Notes: a model not told the origin generated them from the sequence alone. DNA of 64,000 nucleotides from Methanoregula sp. (GCA_041645435.1 JBAZQB010000001.1:682001-746000), one strand, 5' to 3'. Numbered from the stretch's first letter, positions 9,014 to 18,048 are shown. Numbers and translations are program-made.

Positions 9014-11125
9014 ATGAGTTTCATTGATGATATGAAAATCGGAAAGAAAATGATCGGGGGATTCCTGGTGGTAATCCTCCTTCTCGCTATTGTGGCAGTA
9101 GTCGGGTACACTAGTCTGCAAACCATGAGTACGAACACAGCGAGCATGTACAATGATCGGACGGTTCCAATTGACCAGTTGGGAAAAGTAGCTGCTGATT
9201 TCCAGCAGATACGGGCAGAAGTCTACCGGTATGACTTTGTACCTGCAGCTCGACCTGCCACTGTCGCAACGGTTGAGTTGATGAAATCAGATATCAAGAC
9301 GCAGATGGATGCCTACCGGGCCACGTATCTTGTGGAAGAAGAGAAGATCAATCTGGCAAAATTTGATGCCAGCTATCCACTATTCCTTGCAGAACTGGAC
9401 AAGAACTTCAAAGCTGCCGATGCCAATGACCAGAAAGCAGTCGATGCATCTCTTTTAGCCGGATCTCCTTTGATCAATGCACGGACAGACACTGTTGCCG
9501 CATATAAGGCGCTGCTTGAAGTGAATGTCAAAGAAGCTCAGAAACTCGATAATGCTAGTGATGCGATAGCCGCAAGTAGCGGCATGATGATGATTATTGC
9601 AACCATTGTTGCCATAATCGCAGGGATCGGCATTGCGCTGTACCTTTCCAAGAGCATTACCGGACCAATCGATCTGGTTGCGACCAACCTTAAGGAGCTG
9701 GGAAAAGGCCATCTTGGCAACCGGTTGAAGATGAACCGCAAGGATGAGATCGGTGACATGGCAGGAACCATGGACACATTCTCTGATGACCTCCAGAACG
9801 TGGTAATCGGGGCCATGAAGAAGATCGCTGACGGCGATCTTTCCGTAGATGTACAGTCTAAAGATGCGCAGGACGAGATCGGGCCTGCCCTCCGGACTAC
9901 CACCGAATCGCTCCGCGCCCTGGTCGCTGAATCCAATATGCTCTCGAAGGCAGCGGTCGAAGGAAAACTCTCTATCCGCGGGAATGCCGACAAGTTCAAA
10001 GGCGGGTATTGGGAGATTGTTGCCGGAGTCAATAAGACCCTTGATTCCGTAGTCGGCCCGGTGAATGAAGCGATGCGGGTATCCAATGAATATGCACAGG
10101 GCAACTTTACGGCACGTGTTGACGAGAAACTCAATGTGCAGGGTGACTTCGTCAAATTCAAGCAGGCACTGAACAACATCGGCATTGAGGTCTCGAAATC
10201 ACTGTCGGTCATCAATCAGCAGGTCGGTAACCTGGCCGCAAGCGCTGAAGAGGCCAACGCCAGTGTTGAGGAAGTCTCCGCGGGTTCTGCGCAGGTTGCA
10301 AAGAATGCAAGCGGTGTCAGTGTCAATGCGGAGAAGGCCACGCAGGGTATCGAACAGGTGCAGAAGGCAATGGAAGATCTCTCTCACACGATCCAGGATG
10401 TGGCAACCAAGTCTGAAGCGGTAGCAAAGATCGTGCAGGACACGACAAATTTCAGCAAGGAAGGCATGGAACTTGCCCAGAAGACCGAACAGGGCATGCA
10501 GGGCATCACCAAATCCTCCAATGACGTGAACCAGATCATCGGTGAGATCAAGGACCAGATGGATAAGATCAGCGAGATCGTTAACCTGATCACGGACCTT
10601 GCAAACCAGACGAACCTCCTCGCCCTCAACGCCGCGATCGAGGCGGCCCGTGCCGGTGATGCAGGACGCGGATTTGCAGTCGTTGCAACCGAAGTCAAAT
10701 CCCTTGCGGTTGAATCCCGGGCATCAGCCGAGCGCATTGCCGGGATGATCGATAATCTCCAGAAACAGACGTTAAATGCAGTTGACGCGGTCACATCAGC
10801 TAATACCGGAGTCCGGGAAGGCAGTGAAGCCCTGCACGAGACACTTTCCAGTTTCACCAAGATCGTCTCTTCAATCGACAAGATCAGCCAGAATGTGAGC
10901 GACGTTGCAGCTGCTGCAGAAGAGCAGGCTGCATCGGTTGAGGAAGTCACTGCAAGTGTCAATGAGGTGGGCGGACTGATGCAGAACACCACGAGGGAGG
11001 CAACGGATGCAGCTGCTGCAAGCGAAGAGTCCAGTGCAGCAATTGACCAGATCACCAAGGTGGTGGCAAATGTCAACAATATCGTTGACAAGGTGACAAA
11101 AGAAGTCTCGCGGTTCAGGGTCTGA
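9014..11125 (+). CDS. Methyl-accepting chemotaxis protein
   Basis: This 703-residue membrane chemoreceptor has a first membrane helix at about residues 15-35, an extracytoplasmic helical sensor domain to about 185, and a second helix at about 192-212. Tandem HAMP-like units follow (about 212-400), marked by DEIGDMAGTMDTFSDD, DEIGPALRTT and later repeats. The signalling coiled coil carries the conserved hairpin tip (ITDLANQTNLLALNAAIEAA, then RGFAVVATEVKSLA). Glu/Gln-rich methylation helices flank it (AAAAEEQAASVEEV). A strong ribosome site (GGAGGAAGG) precedes the ATG. cheW follows within a few bases, so receptor and adaptor are co-expressed. The ligand is unknown, and no cheA or cheY lies nearby. 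Confidence 0.95.
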   Translation: MSFIDDMKIGKKMIGGFLVVILLLAIVAVVGYTSLQTMSTNTASMYNDRTVPIDQLGKVAADFQQIRAEVYRYDFVPAARPATVATVELMKSDIKTQMDAYRATYLVEEEKINLAKFDASYPLFLAELDKNFKAADANDQKAVDASLLAGSPLINARTDTVAAYKALLEVNVKEAQKLDNASDAIAASSGMMMIIATIVAIIAGIGIALYLSKSITGPIDLVATNLKELGKGHLGNRLKMNRKDEIGDMAGTMDTFSDDLQNVVIGAMKKIADGDLSVDVQSKDAQDEIGPALRTTTESLRALVAESNMLSKAAVEGKLSIRGNADKFKGGYWEIVAGVNKTLDSVVGPVNEAMRVSNEYAQGNFTARVDEKLNVQGDFVKFKQALNNIGIEVSKSLSVINQQVGNLAASAEEANASVEEVSAGSAQVAKNASGVSVNAEKATQGIEQVQKAMEDLSHTIQDVATKSEAVAKIVQDTTNFSKEGMELAQKTEQGMQGITKSSNDVNQIIGEIKDQMDKISEIVNLITDLANQTNLLALNAAIEAARAGDAGRGFAVVATEVKSLAVESRASAERIAGMIDNLQKQTLNAVDAVTSANTGVREGSEALHETLSSFTKIVSSIDKISQNVSDVAAAAEEQAASVEEVTASVNEVGGLMQNTTREATDAAAASEESSAAIDQITKVVANVNNIVDKVTKEVSRFRV

Positions 11126-11142
11126 TGACGGAGGGTATTCCC

Positions 11143-11721
11143 ATGGCAAAAACAGCAGGTGAAAAAGAGGAGTTAAACTCCCCCTCCGGATCAGCAGCGA
11201 TCCAGTCGGAGATGGTCCTGAAGAGAAAGGATCAACACCAGGCGGGTATGCTCCAGGTGGTTGAGTTCCTGCTCGGAAAAGAGCACTACGCAGTTGATCT
11301 CTTCGATGTGCGGGAAGTGGTGGAGTACACATCCATCACCAAGCTTCCTAACACCCCTTCCTATATGATGGGCATCATCGACCTCCGGGGTGAGATCACC
11401 ACCATAATTGATCTCAAGGAGCGCCTCAACATACTCGAGAAATCGGATCTTCCCGTTGAGAGCAGCAGGATCATTGTCCTGGATGAAAAGATCACAAAGG
11501 CAAAAACCGGTATCTTAGTAGACGATGTCCTCGCGGTCTCCACCTTCGAGCGGAGCGATATTGACTCCACGTCGGCCTCCGGGGGGCGCGAAGACGCAGC
11601 GATCCTTGGTATCATCAAAAAGAAGATCAAGGAAAAGGAGCACGAGCGGCACGAACTGATCATCTGGATAGATATCCGGCATCTCTTAGTAGATATCGGA
11701 GAAGGGACGACGGATGCCTGA
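11143..11721 (+). CDS. cheW: Chemotaxis coupling protein CheW
   Basis: CheW links chemoreceptors to the CheA kinase. The 192-residue protein has an extended N-terminal tail of about 35 residues, then a CheW fold: QVVEFLLGKEHYAVDLFDVREVV, LPNTPSYMMGIIDLRGEITTIIDL, and ILVDDVLAVSTF. An in-frame ATG at 11125 overlaps the receptor stop codon. I prefer 11143, because GGAGGG lies 7 bp before it. Transcription with the receptor is near certain. The C-terminal part includes a charged insertion (KKKIKEKEHERHE) that is longer than in a minimal CheW. Confidence 0.92.
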   Translation: MAKTAGEKEELNSPSGSAAIQSEMVLKRKDQHQAGMLQVVEFLLGKEHYAVDLFDVREVVEYTSITKLPNTPSYMMGIIDLRGEITTIIDLKERLNILEKSDLPVESSRIIVLDEKITKAKTGILVDDVLAVSTFERSDIDSTSASGGREDAAILGIIKKKIKEKEHERHELIIWIDIRHLLVDIGEGTTDA

Positions 11722-11796
11722 ACCTGATGGTTGAGGGAATACATGAGTATGACGATATAAGCAACGGAAATGACGGAAAGAGGAATGGGATCTGAC

Positions 11797-12000
11797 ATGG
11801 AACAGAAGGAAATAACACAAAAAAAGGCAGCGCTTTGGGTGCATTATTCCCATCTTTCGATGGGCATGAACGGAAAATCCGTGATTATTGATAACGGGGC
11901 ACGTATTGAAGGAGAACACATTTCGCTAAAACATCCTCCTGAAAATAATCTGGCCGAAATGGACAAAAATGAACGGATGAATAATGAGGTACCCCGCTGA
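11797..12000 (+). CDS. Small protein, MEQKE family copy 2
   Basis: This 67-residue hydrophilic protein belongs to no family I recognise. Its N-terminal 35 residues (MEQKEITQKKAALW, VHYSHLSMGMNGKS, DNGA) match the ORF at 8651, while its C-terminal half is charged (LAEMDKNERMNNEVPR). Aromatic and His residues in ALWVHYSHLSMG are conserved between the copies, which suggests a short folded or partner-binding motif. Its stop overlaps the start codon of the GH57 gene (TGATG), implying translational coupling. The conserved start is at 11797; an in-frame ATG at 11770 would add nine poorly supported residues. Confidence 0.6.
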   Translation: MEQKEITQKKAALWVHYSHLSMGMNGKSVIIDNGARIEGEHISLKHPPENNLAEMDKNERMNNEVPR

Positions 12001-13454
12001 TGCCTGACGTCTGTTTTGGCTTTGAAGTGCACCAGCCATTCCGGCTCAACCGGCACTTCTCGCCGGATCCGAAGAAGAAGAAAAAAGATCTATATGACCT
12101 CTATTTTGATGAACTGAACCGGGAGGTGCTGGACCGGGTCACAGAAAAGTGTTACATGCCAGCCACGCGGATAATCCTTGAAAAACTGGATGAAGGGTTC
12201 CACTGTGCGTTCTCATTCTCCGGAACCTTAATCGAGCAGCTGGAGAAATGGCAACCGGATGTGCTGGACCTCTTTGACCATGTTGCACGGCACAAGAACT
12301 GCGAGCTGCTCGGGCAGACCTATTATCACAGCATCGCCGGCTGTTTTGGCGACAAGTCGGAGTTCATCAACCAGGCCGGCATGCACACCGACCTGATGTA
12401 TGATCTCTTCAAGATCCGGCCCACCGTCTTTGAAAATACCGAGTTCACCTTCAACAACCAGATCGCCACCCACGTAAAAGAGATGGGCTATGCCGGCATC
12501 TTCACCGAAGGTGTAGACCGGGTTCTCAGCTGGCGCAGTCCGCACCATATCTATACCTGCTATGATATGCCCGTTCTCCTTCGTGACATCCAGCTCTCCG
12601 ATGATATCGCATTCCGGTTTGCCAACATGGGCTGGGACAAGTACCCACTGACCGCGGATACTTATGCTGACTGGCTGGCCGGCACAACCGGGGATGTTAC
12701 CAATATCTTTCTGGATTACGAGACCTTTGGGGAGCACTTCTGGCAAGAGACCGGCATCTTTAATTTCCTCTCCCACCTGCCCGCCGAGCTGGAGAGACGG
12801 GGGGTAACGACAGTCCTGCCGACAGAGACCCTGCTGCAGAAAGCACCGGTCGGCACGATCGATGTCTGTGATACGATCTCGTGGGCTGATATCGAGAAGG
12901 ATGCATCGGCCTGGATGGGCAACGAGCGGCAGCACACTGCCTACTCGGCGATTCAGAAAGCGGCGGTCTTTGCCAAGGACAAATCCATCTGGCGGTATCT
13001 CACCACCAGTGACCACTTCTATTACATGGCCTCCAAGTACGGCACCTGCGGCGAGGTGCACAACTATTTTAGCCACCATGAGGCCGAGGATGCGTTTCGG
13101 ACATACATGGCGATCCTTGCGGACTTTGAGAAACGGAACATACGGGTGATGAAGAACCGGCGATCCGCAAAGACGCTGCGAACCCTGACACCGGAGGAGG
13201 CGTTCCACTTTGCCTCGCCATCCGGTTATGTCGGGTATGCAGCATATAGTCTCGACCAGTTCTACGATCTGCTCCGGGTAGTGCCGGCCGACTCAATCGC
13301 GTATCACCAGGAACGGGGAGATATTGCCCACTGGATCGAACATACACTGGACGATGAAAAACTGGCCGGAACCGTGAAAGGCTGTACAGACCGGCAGGAA
13401 CTGTTGAAAGAGATAAATGAACGAAAGGAGTTGTTATGGAGTCACTTAACGTAG
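12000..13454 (+). CDS. Glycoside hydrolase family 57 (alpha-amylase type)
   Basis: The 484-residue protein has the GH57 start VCFGFEVHQPFRL, whose His-Gln-Pro motif is typical of the family. GYAGIFTEGVD near residue 165 probably contains the nucleophile Glu, and FLDYETFGEHFWQ near residue 240 contains the likely acid/base Asp. There is no signal peptide, so it is cytoplasmic. It would act on alpha-glucans such as storage glycogen, or as a glucanotransferase. Its start overlaps the small ORF upstream, and its end overlaps the glycosyltransferase gene by 19 bp. The three genes form one translationally coupled unit. Confidence 0.92.
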   Translation: MPDVCFGFEVHQPFRLNRHFSPDPKKKKKDLYDLYFDELNREVLDRVTEKCYMPATRIILEKLDEGFHCAFSFSGTLIEQLEKWQPDVLDLFDHVARHKNCELLGQTYYHSIAGCFGDKSEFINQAGMHTDLMYDLFKIRPTVFENTEFTFNNQIATHVKEMGYAGIFTEGVDRVLSWRSPHHIYTCYDMPVLLRDIQLSDDIAFRFANMGWDKYPLTADTYADWLAGTTGDVTNIFLDYETFGEHFWQETGIFNFLSHLPAELERRGVTTVLPTETLLQKAPVGTIDVCDTISWADIEKDASAWMGNERQHTAYSAIQKAAVFAKDKSIWRYLTTSDHFYYMASKYGTCGEVHNYFSHHEAEDAFRTYMAILADFEKRNIRVMKNRRSAKTLRTLTPEEAFHFASPSGYVGYAAYSLDQFYDLLRVVPADSIAYHQERGDIAHWIEHTLDDEKLAGTVKGCTDRQELLKEINERKELLWSHLT

Positions 13455-14575
13455 CATTCTTCTGCTGGGAGTCGATGTATGCCGAGCGCGTGGGCGGTCT
13501 TGCAAGCGCAGCAACCAACCTCGCAGAGACCCTTGCAAAGAATCACGAAGTACACTACTTCACCCGTGGAGGAATGCCGGATCAGGTAATCAACGGAGTC
13601 ACGTACCATTACTGCCGGCCGCAGGGTAGTAATACGGTGCACTACTGCGAGGACATGAGCAACCAGATGGTCGAGCAATTCCATCAGTTCGATAAAAAAG
13701 TGAAATTTGATATCCTTCACTTCCATGACTGGCACCCGATCCCGGCGCTCCACCGGTTGCAGGATCGGGATACGATCCTCACGTTCCATTCTACCGAATA
13801 TGGGAGAAACGGCAACCAGTTCGGAGACTGGTGGGAATTCTGCGAAGTCTCGGGTAAGGAATGGTATGGTGGTCTGATTGCAAAACGGGTGACCGCTGTG
13901 TCAACGGTCATGAAAAACGAAATTATGCATCTCTACAATGTGCCCGACTGGAAGTGCGATGTGGTTCCCAATGGTATCGTGCCGCGCCAGTACCGGTCCA
14001 ATCTCGATCCCGGTGATGTGAAACGAACATACGGGATCCACCCCTATGCCCCGCTTATCCTGTTCATCGGGCGGCTGGTCTACCAGAAAGGGCCGGACCT
14101 GTTCATCGACGCGATCCGTAATGTATGCCAGCACCGCTGGGATGCGAAGGTGATTGTGGCCGGTGACGGGGGTATGCGGCAGTTCCTCCAGGAGCGGGCA
14201 TGGGATCTCCCAGTGAATTTCGTTGGCTATATTCCGGATTCGGAGTATATTCGTCTGCTGAATGCATGCGATCTTGTCGTAATCCCAAGCCGCAACGAAC
14301 CGTTCGGTCTTGTGCTTCTCGAAGCATGGAGTGCGGGTAAACCGGTTGTTGCCTGTGATGTCGGAGGCCTGTCAGAGAACATCGACACATTCGTCAATGG
14401 AATCAAGGTGCAGCCGGAATCCGGTTCGCTCGCCTGGGGGATCAGGACTATGATTGATGATCCCGGTAATGCAGAAGTACTCGGAAGGCGGGGACGTTCG
14501 AAGGTCGACCGGCAGTTCCTCTGGGACCCAATCGCACACCGGATGGCTGACACCTACTCGCGGGCCAGCGGGTAA
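13436..14575 (+). CDS. Glycosyltransferase, GT4/glycogen-synthase-like
   Basis: The 379-residue GT-B fold enzyme has the N-terminal acceptor motif ERVGGLASAATNLAETL, as in starch/glycogen synthases. The donor-binding domain contains ILFIGRLVYQKGPDLFIDAI and the signature EPFGLVLLEAWSAGKPVVA, including the E-x7-E catalytic motif. It probably transfers glucose from a nucleotide sugar onto an alpha-glucan. Its overlap with the GH57 gene supports joint glycogen synthesis and trimming. The exact donor cannot be read from the sequence. Confidence 0.9.
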   Translation: MESLNVAFFCWESMYAERVGGLASAATNLAETLAKNHEVHYFTRGGMPDQVINGVTYHYCRPQGSNTVHYCEDMSNQMVEQFHQFDKKVKFDILHFHDWHPIPALHRLQDRDTILTFHSTEYGRNGNQFGDWWEFCEVSGKEWYGGLIAKRVTAVSTVMKNEIMHLYNVPDWKCDVVPNGIVPRQYRSNLDPGDVKRTYGIHPYAPLILFIGRLVYQKGPDLFIDAIRNVCQHRWDAKVIVAGDGGMRQFLQERAWDLPVNFVGYIPDSEYIRLLNACDLVVIPSRNEPFGLVLLEAWSAGKPVVACDVGGLSENIDTFVNGIKVQPESGSLAWGIRTMIDDPGNAEVLGRRGRSKVDRQFLWDPIAHRMADTYSRASG

Positions 14576-14658
14576 ACCCAGGATCCTGCACCAGTATTGT
14601 CGTTGAACACACACCGGACGATGTGGCTTTTCGTCTGGAATAAAGACGAGGAAAATGT

Positions 14659-15129
14659 ATGTGGCGAAGAAACCGGTCAATTTTTGATGAACTTGATGAT
14701 ATGCGGGCATATATGGATTCCATGTTCCACCAGATGGGGGAACCGGGCAGTGTGCCGCTTTTGCCCGCAGGCGATACGGGAGAATTAGCTATTGTTCCCC
14801 AGGGCCATATGCATGTCGATGTCACCGAACACGATGATACAGTCATCGTGACCGTGGACATGATGCCCGGTATCACAAAACAGGATATCTCCCTTGATCT
14901 GATCAACCCGCGGGCGCTCCGGATATCCTGCGAGCGGACAATGGAGATGAAAAAAGAGAAGGAGGGTTATTACCTCCACGAGCGCCAGTTTGGCTCAATG
15001 AGCCGGGTCATCCCACTGCCCAAACCGGTCAGCGAAGGCGGGGTGAAGGCCACGTTCAGGAACGGCGTGTTGGAGGTTCAGCTGAAAAAACAGGTAAAGG
15101 AGATCAAGTCTAAAATTACTATTGAATGA
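14659..15129 (+). CDS. Small heat-shock protein, Hsp20 family
   Basis: The 156-residue protein carries an alpha-crystallin domain in its C-terminal two thirds (HVDVTEHDDTVIVTVDMMPG, then FRNGVLEVQLKK near the end). The short N-terminal region (FDELDDMRAYMDSMF) is typical of archaeal Hsp20. It is an ATP-independent chaperone that holds unfolding proteins. GAGG lies just before the ATG at 14659; an overlapping ATG at 14655 is out of frame. A run of seven T follows the stop (about 15132), a likely U-tract terminator. Confidence 0.92.
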   Translation: MWRRNRSIFDELDDMRAYMDSMFHQMGEPGSVPLLPAGDTGELAIVPQGHMHVDVTEHDDTVIVTVDMMPGITKQDISLDLINPRALRISCERTMEMKKEKEGYYLHERQFGSMSRVIPLPKPVSEGGVKATFRNGVLEVQLKKQVKEIKSKITIE

Positions 15130-15152
15130 TTCTTTTTTTCTGATACTTTATA

Positions 15153-16322
15153 CTACACATACTTCTGCATTACCGTCTGGTATATGGCAGCAGCCTTCTC
15201 CAGCGACTCAACCTGTACGCGTTCATCGATGGCATGCAGCAGGGTCAGTTCACCAGGGCCATACTCAATGACATTGAACCCGTATTTCCGGAGATGCCGT
15301 GCATCGCTTGCCGCCCACTGCACAATGGGAAACACCCTTCCCCCATAGATCTCCTGTATTGCTTCACACGTTCGTGAAACAAGCGGACATTCCGGACTGG
15401 TTATTGAGGGGTCGTGGGATTCCTGTGTCACAATCCGGCCATTTCCTGCATGAACCGAAATGTCGGCGATAAGATCCTTAATCCTGCAGCCCCAGGGGAT
15501 CCGGAATTCCAGTTCCAGATCGCAGTGCTGTGCTACCACATTGGATTTTTCACCGCCGTAAATGATTCCCGGGTTAAATGTGAGATTCTTTAGGATATTA
15601 CTAACGTCATGGATATGAAATTCCTGTGCAAGCACACCGGAGGACTGGCTGATAATCTCCTTTAAGTGTTCATCTACGGGATACTCCCGATCATGCAGAC
15701 TTCTGACATATTCGAGAAAATCCATCACTTCCATGATGGCACTGACCCCGACTGCAGGATAGAGCGACCCATGGGCGGGTTTTCCCGTAAACTGCATATC
15801 AAGCCGCATCAGACCTTTCTGGCCGATATTTGGGTGCCGTGTGGGTGTAGGTTCTGCAATAATGCAGTCACCGGGAGAGATGGCATTATCCGCCAGAAGC
15901 CTCCGAATTCCGTTCTCTCCCCCGGTCTCTTCATCACACACAAAAGCAAGGGTGGCGGGGATCTCATCGTTTTTATTGGCAATCGTTTCACAGGCAGAAA
16001 GGATGGCAGCACAACCACCTTTCATATCAGTTGTTCCCCGGCCGTACACATACTCGTCATCAATAATGCCGGATAACGGGGGATGGGTCCAGCCACTGTC
16101 AAGAGCGGGGACGACATCCACATGTCCACAGAGGAGAAGTTTTTTTCGAAGCCCGCGGGTGACAAGGTTGCACATCCCTTGTGCATTACCCGATATGTCT
16201 GATTCAATACCAATGCCGGTAAGGAACGCCTGAATATATTCACAGGCCTCATCAGTCCTGCCAGGCGGATTCTCCGAATTAATTTTTACGAGGTCTGAAC
16301 AAATACGGCTGACATCTGTCAT
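15153..16322 (-). CDS. M20 metallopeptidase, ArgE/DapE type
   Basis: The 389-residue protein is a two-zinc amidohydrolase. LLCGHVDVVPALDSGW holds the first zinc His and the catalytic Asp. GRGTTDMKGGCAA and CDEETGGENGIRRL supply further zinc and catalytic residues. A dimerisation domain lies at about residues 175-290. It may be a succinyl-diaminopimelate desuccinylase, because dapA, dapB and asd lie at 21.6-24.9 kb. However, methanogens commonly use the DapL aminotransferase bypass, and substrate assignment in M20 is unreliable. The gene lies 14 bp after the unknown gene at 16337-16939 on the same strand, so the two form an operon. Confidence 0.85.
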   Translation of the reverse strand: MTDVSRICSDLVKINSENPPGRTDEACEYIQAFLTGIGIESDISGNAQGMCNLVTRGLRKKLLLCGHVDVVPALDSGWTHPPLSGIIDDEYVYGRGTTDMKGGCAAILSACETIANKNDEIPATLAFVCDEETGGENGIRRLLADNAISPGDCIIAEPTPTRHPNIGQKGLMRLDMQFTGKPAHGSLYPAVGVSAIMEVMDFLEYVRSLHDREYPVDEHLKEIISQSSGVLAQEFHIHDVSNILKNLTFNPGIIYGGEKSNVVAQHCDLELEFRIPWGCRIKDLIADISVHAGNGRIVTQESHDPSITSPECPLVSRTCEAIQEIYGGRVFPIVQWAASDARHLRKYGFNVIEYGPGELTLLHAIDERVQVESLEKAAAIYQTVMQKYV

Positions 16323-16336
16323 AGGGTAACCTGCAA

Positions 16337-16939
16337 TTAATGACTGGCGGAATATGTTACGAATAATGTCGAGAGTGAAGCATCATTGTACAGGCTCTTT
16401 AAAAAATCCTGGTCAAAAAATTCGTCTATGAGGATGTAGAAAAAATCAGCGGACAGTGGTGTTTTACTGTTAGGATCTGGCACAATACGGAAACTCCGGT
16501 AACTGGCTGGATCTTCTGAATTGTAGATCATCTGCCATAATGATGGTAAGGCTGCAAATTTCTCCGGTCTGGTTTCCCGCAGCCAATTGATAAATCCTTT
16601 AAATTTACTCCGGTCTCCTTTTTTTTCTTCATCTATACGCCAACGGAGATATTCTCCACCCATGATATTTTTCGGGGATTCATAATGATAAGCATAGATG
16701 CTTGCGGTATAGTCAATATGAGCTAACGCGTCAATAAAGAAAAAATACAGCGTCTTGTTGAAACTTCCGGTATCGTGGAGCATGAGTGATTTTTCATACA
16801 GGTGGTTGAGGACCGCCAGAAATTCATTTTCATCCTGCATAGCAACAAGTTCGTTACGGCATTGTAAATATATTGCCGTAAATGCGAGATCGATTTGTGT
16901 GAAAAACTTACCATTGGTGGAAAAGACTGGGCACATCAC
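16337..16939 (-). CDS. Hypothetical protein
   Basis: I do not recognise this 200-residue protein. It is soluble, rich in aromatic residues (FYF and YAYHY clusters), has no signal peptide or membrane helix, and shows no Cys-pair or nucleotide-binding motif. Pieces such as GGEYLRWRIDEEKK and SKFKGFINWLRETRPEKF look like amphipathic helices. It is followed at 14 bp by the M20 peptidase gene. It is more AT-rich than its neighbours and may be an accessory gene. Confidence 0.7.
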   Translation of the reverse strand: MMCPVFSTNGKFFTQIDLAFTAIYLQCRNELVAMQDENEFLAVLNHLYEKSLMLHDTGSFNKTLYFFFIDALAHIDYTASIYAYHYESPKNIMGGEYLRWRIDEEKKGDRSKFKGFINWLRETRPEKFAALPSLWQMIYNSEDPASYRSFRIVPDPNSKTPLSADFFYILIDEFFDQDFLKSLYNDASLSTLFVTYSASH

Positions 16940-17161
16940 TGTTTTTAGTCGAAATTATGGAGGCTGATGCCCTTATGCCCCCAACTAAGGAAGAGGTCTG
17001 ATATCACGAAAGGGCGCCACGAGGTGATTTAGTGACTAAAAGTTACTAAAACCACCCTGCCCTGCCGTGTCTCGGTAAGCACATGAGACAGGGGATAGTT
17101 ACAAAAACGATTTTCAGAGTTAAGTGTGACCTTAAGGGTTCATGGGGTTTAAACAGAGCCA
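16940..17161. other. Spacer with palindrome TTTAGT-g-ACTAAA
   Basis: This 222-bp spacer lies between moaA and the unknown gene, both on the minus strand. It holds an odd-centred palindrome at 17028-17040 (TTTAGT, one base, ACTAAA). The right half is then repeated as GTTACTAAA to 17050, giving two direct copies of GTnACTAAA. A possible hairpin pairs GTCTC (17069-17073) with GAGAC (17085-17089). No gene or known RNA family was recognised. Confidence 0.35.
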
Positions 17162-18040
17162 CTATTTGTAAAAAGGTTCGCGCAACGAGACTGCTTTTTC
17201 AAACAATGCTTCAAGCTCCTTACCGCTCTTCCCGCGGATATCAATATGATTATCCGTACGAAGAAGGCAGGGTTTGAGTTTCCCGTCAGAAGTCACCCGG
17301 AGGCGATTGCAGAACGCACAGAATTCAGTATTATGCAGCGGGCGGACAACTTCCACTTCTGCCCCGTCAAGGCAGTATTTTTTCCGGTGATGCATCCTCC
17401 GGGTAATGATCTGTTTTGAACGGGCAGCAAGTGAGTCTTCAAGAATATTGAGATCGCCATGATTGGTGCATTCATTGAAGTGCATCAGCTCGATCAACTG
17501 GAGAACAAGATTCCGGTTTCCCCGGACAAACGCAAGGAAATCATCGATCTCATGATCGTTGATACCGGCAAGTACAACCATGTTCAGTTTTACCGGTGTG
17601 AGTCCCGTTTCCAGTGCTGCGGTAATGCCTTCCAGCACATCATCAAGTTTGTCCGTACCGGTAATTTTTTTGTAGGTATCATGGTTCAGGCTGTCGATAC
17701 TCACATTTACCCTGCGCATTCCTGCCTGCTTGAGATCAGCGGCAAGTGCTGCAAGACAGGTACCATTGGTAGTTATCGATGATTCCATACCATCAGGAAC
17801 AGACCTGATAATCTCCAGAAGATCCGGCCGGAGCATGGGTTCCCCTCCGGTAAATTTCACGCTGCGGATACCGAAATGTGCACCCACGCGTAATATTTCT
17901 GCGAGTTCCCCGGCGGACAGTGGTTCTTTTGGTGCTTTTTCCCCCTCCCGGTGACAGTATATGCAGGAGAGGTTACACTTCGGGGTAAGACTGATCCGCA
18001 GGTTGCTCACCGGGCGATTGAAGGGGTCTTTGAGGGTCAT
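17162..18040 (-). CDS. moaA: GTP 3',8-cyclase, molybdenum cofactor synthesis
   Basis: This radical SAM enzyme makes the cyclic pyranopterin precursor from GTP in molybdopterin synthesis. The N-terminal cluster motif is CNLSCIYC near residue 24. The C-terminal second 4Fe-4S cluster is ligated by FCAFCNRLR and the later Cys of KPCLL. KFTGGEPMLRPDLL is the SAM-binding GGEP motif. At 292 residues it is slightly short of bacterial MoaA, as is usual in archaea. Methanogens need the cofactor for formylmethanofuran and formate dehydrogenases. It starts 8 bp after the end of rlmE and is probably co-transcribed with it. Confidence 0.95.
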   Translation of the reverse strand: MTLKDPFNRPVSNLRISLTPKCNLSCIYCHREGEKAPKEPLSAGELAEILRVGAHFGIRSVKFTGGEPMLRPDLLEIIRSVPDGMESSITTNGTCLAALAADLKQAGMRRVNVSIDSLNHDTYKKITGTDKLDDVLEGITAALETGLTPVKLNMVVLAGINDHEIDDFLAFVRGNRNLVLQLIELMHFNECTNHGDLNILEDSLAARSKQIITRRMHHRKKYCLDGAEVEVVRPLHNTEFCAFCNRLRVTSDGKLKPCLLRTDNHIDIRGKSGKELEALFEKAVSLREPFYK

Positions 18041-18048
18041 GATACTGT

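Noticed and set aside
12228..13208. Minus-strand ORF of 326 residues inside the GH57 gene
   Set aside because: Antisense shadow of a gene with clear catalytic motifs; amino-acid composition is not protein-like.
15153..16322. Naming the M20 peptidase dapE
   Set aside because: M20 subfamily substrates cannot be read from motifs, and methanogens often use the DapL route instead.
16966..17040. Possible C/D-box guide RNA (TGATG followed by CTGA)
   Set aside because: The C box is not a full RTGATGA and the second box pair is missing.
17090..17161. Molybdenum cofactor riboswitch near moaA
   Set aside because: The region lies downstream of moaA, not upstream, and the characteristic structure is not seen.
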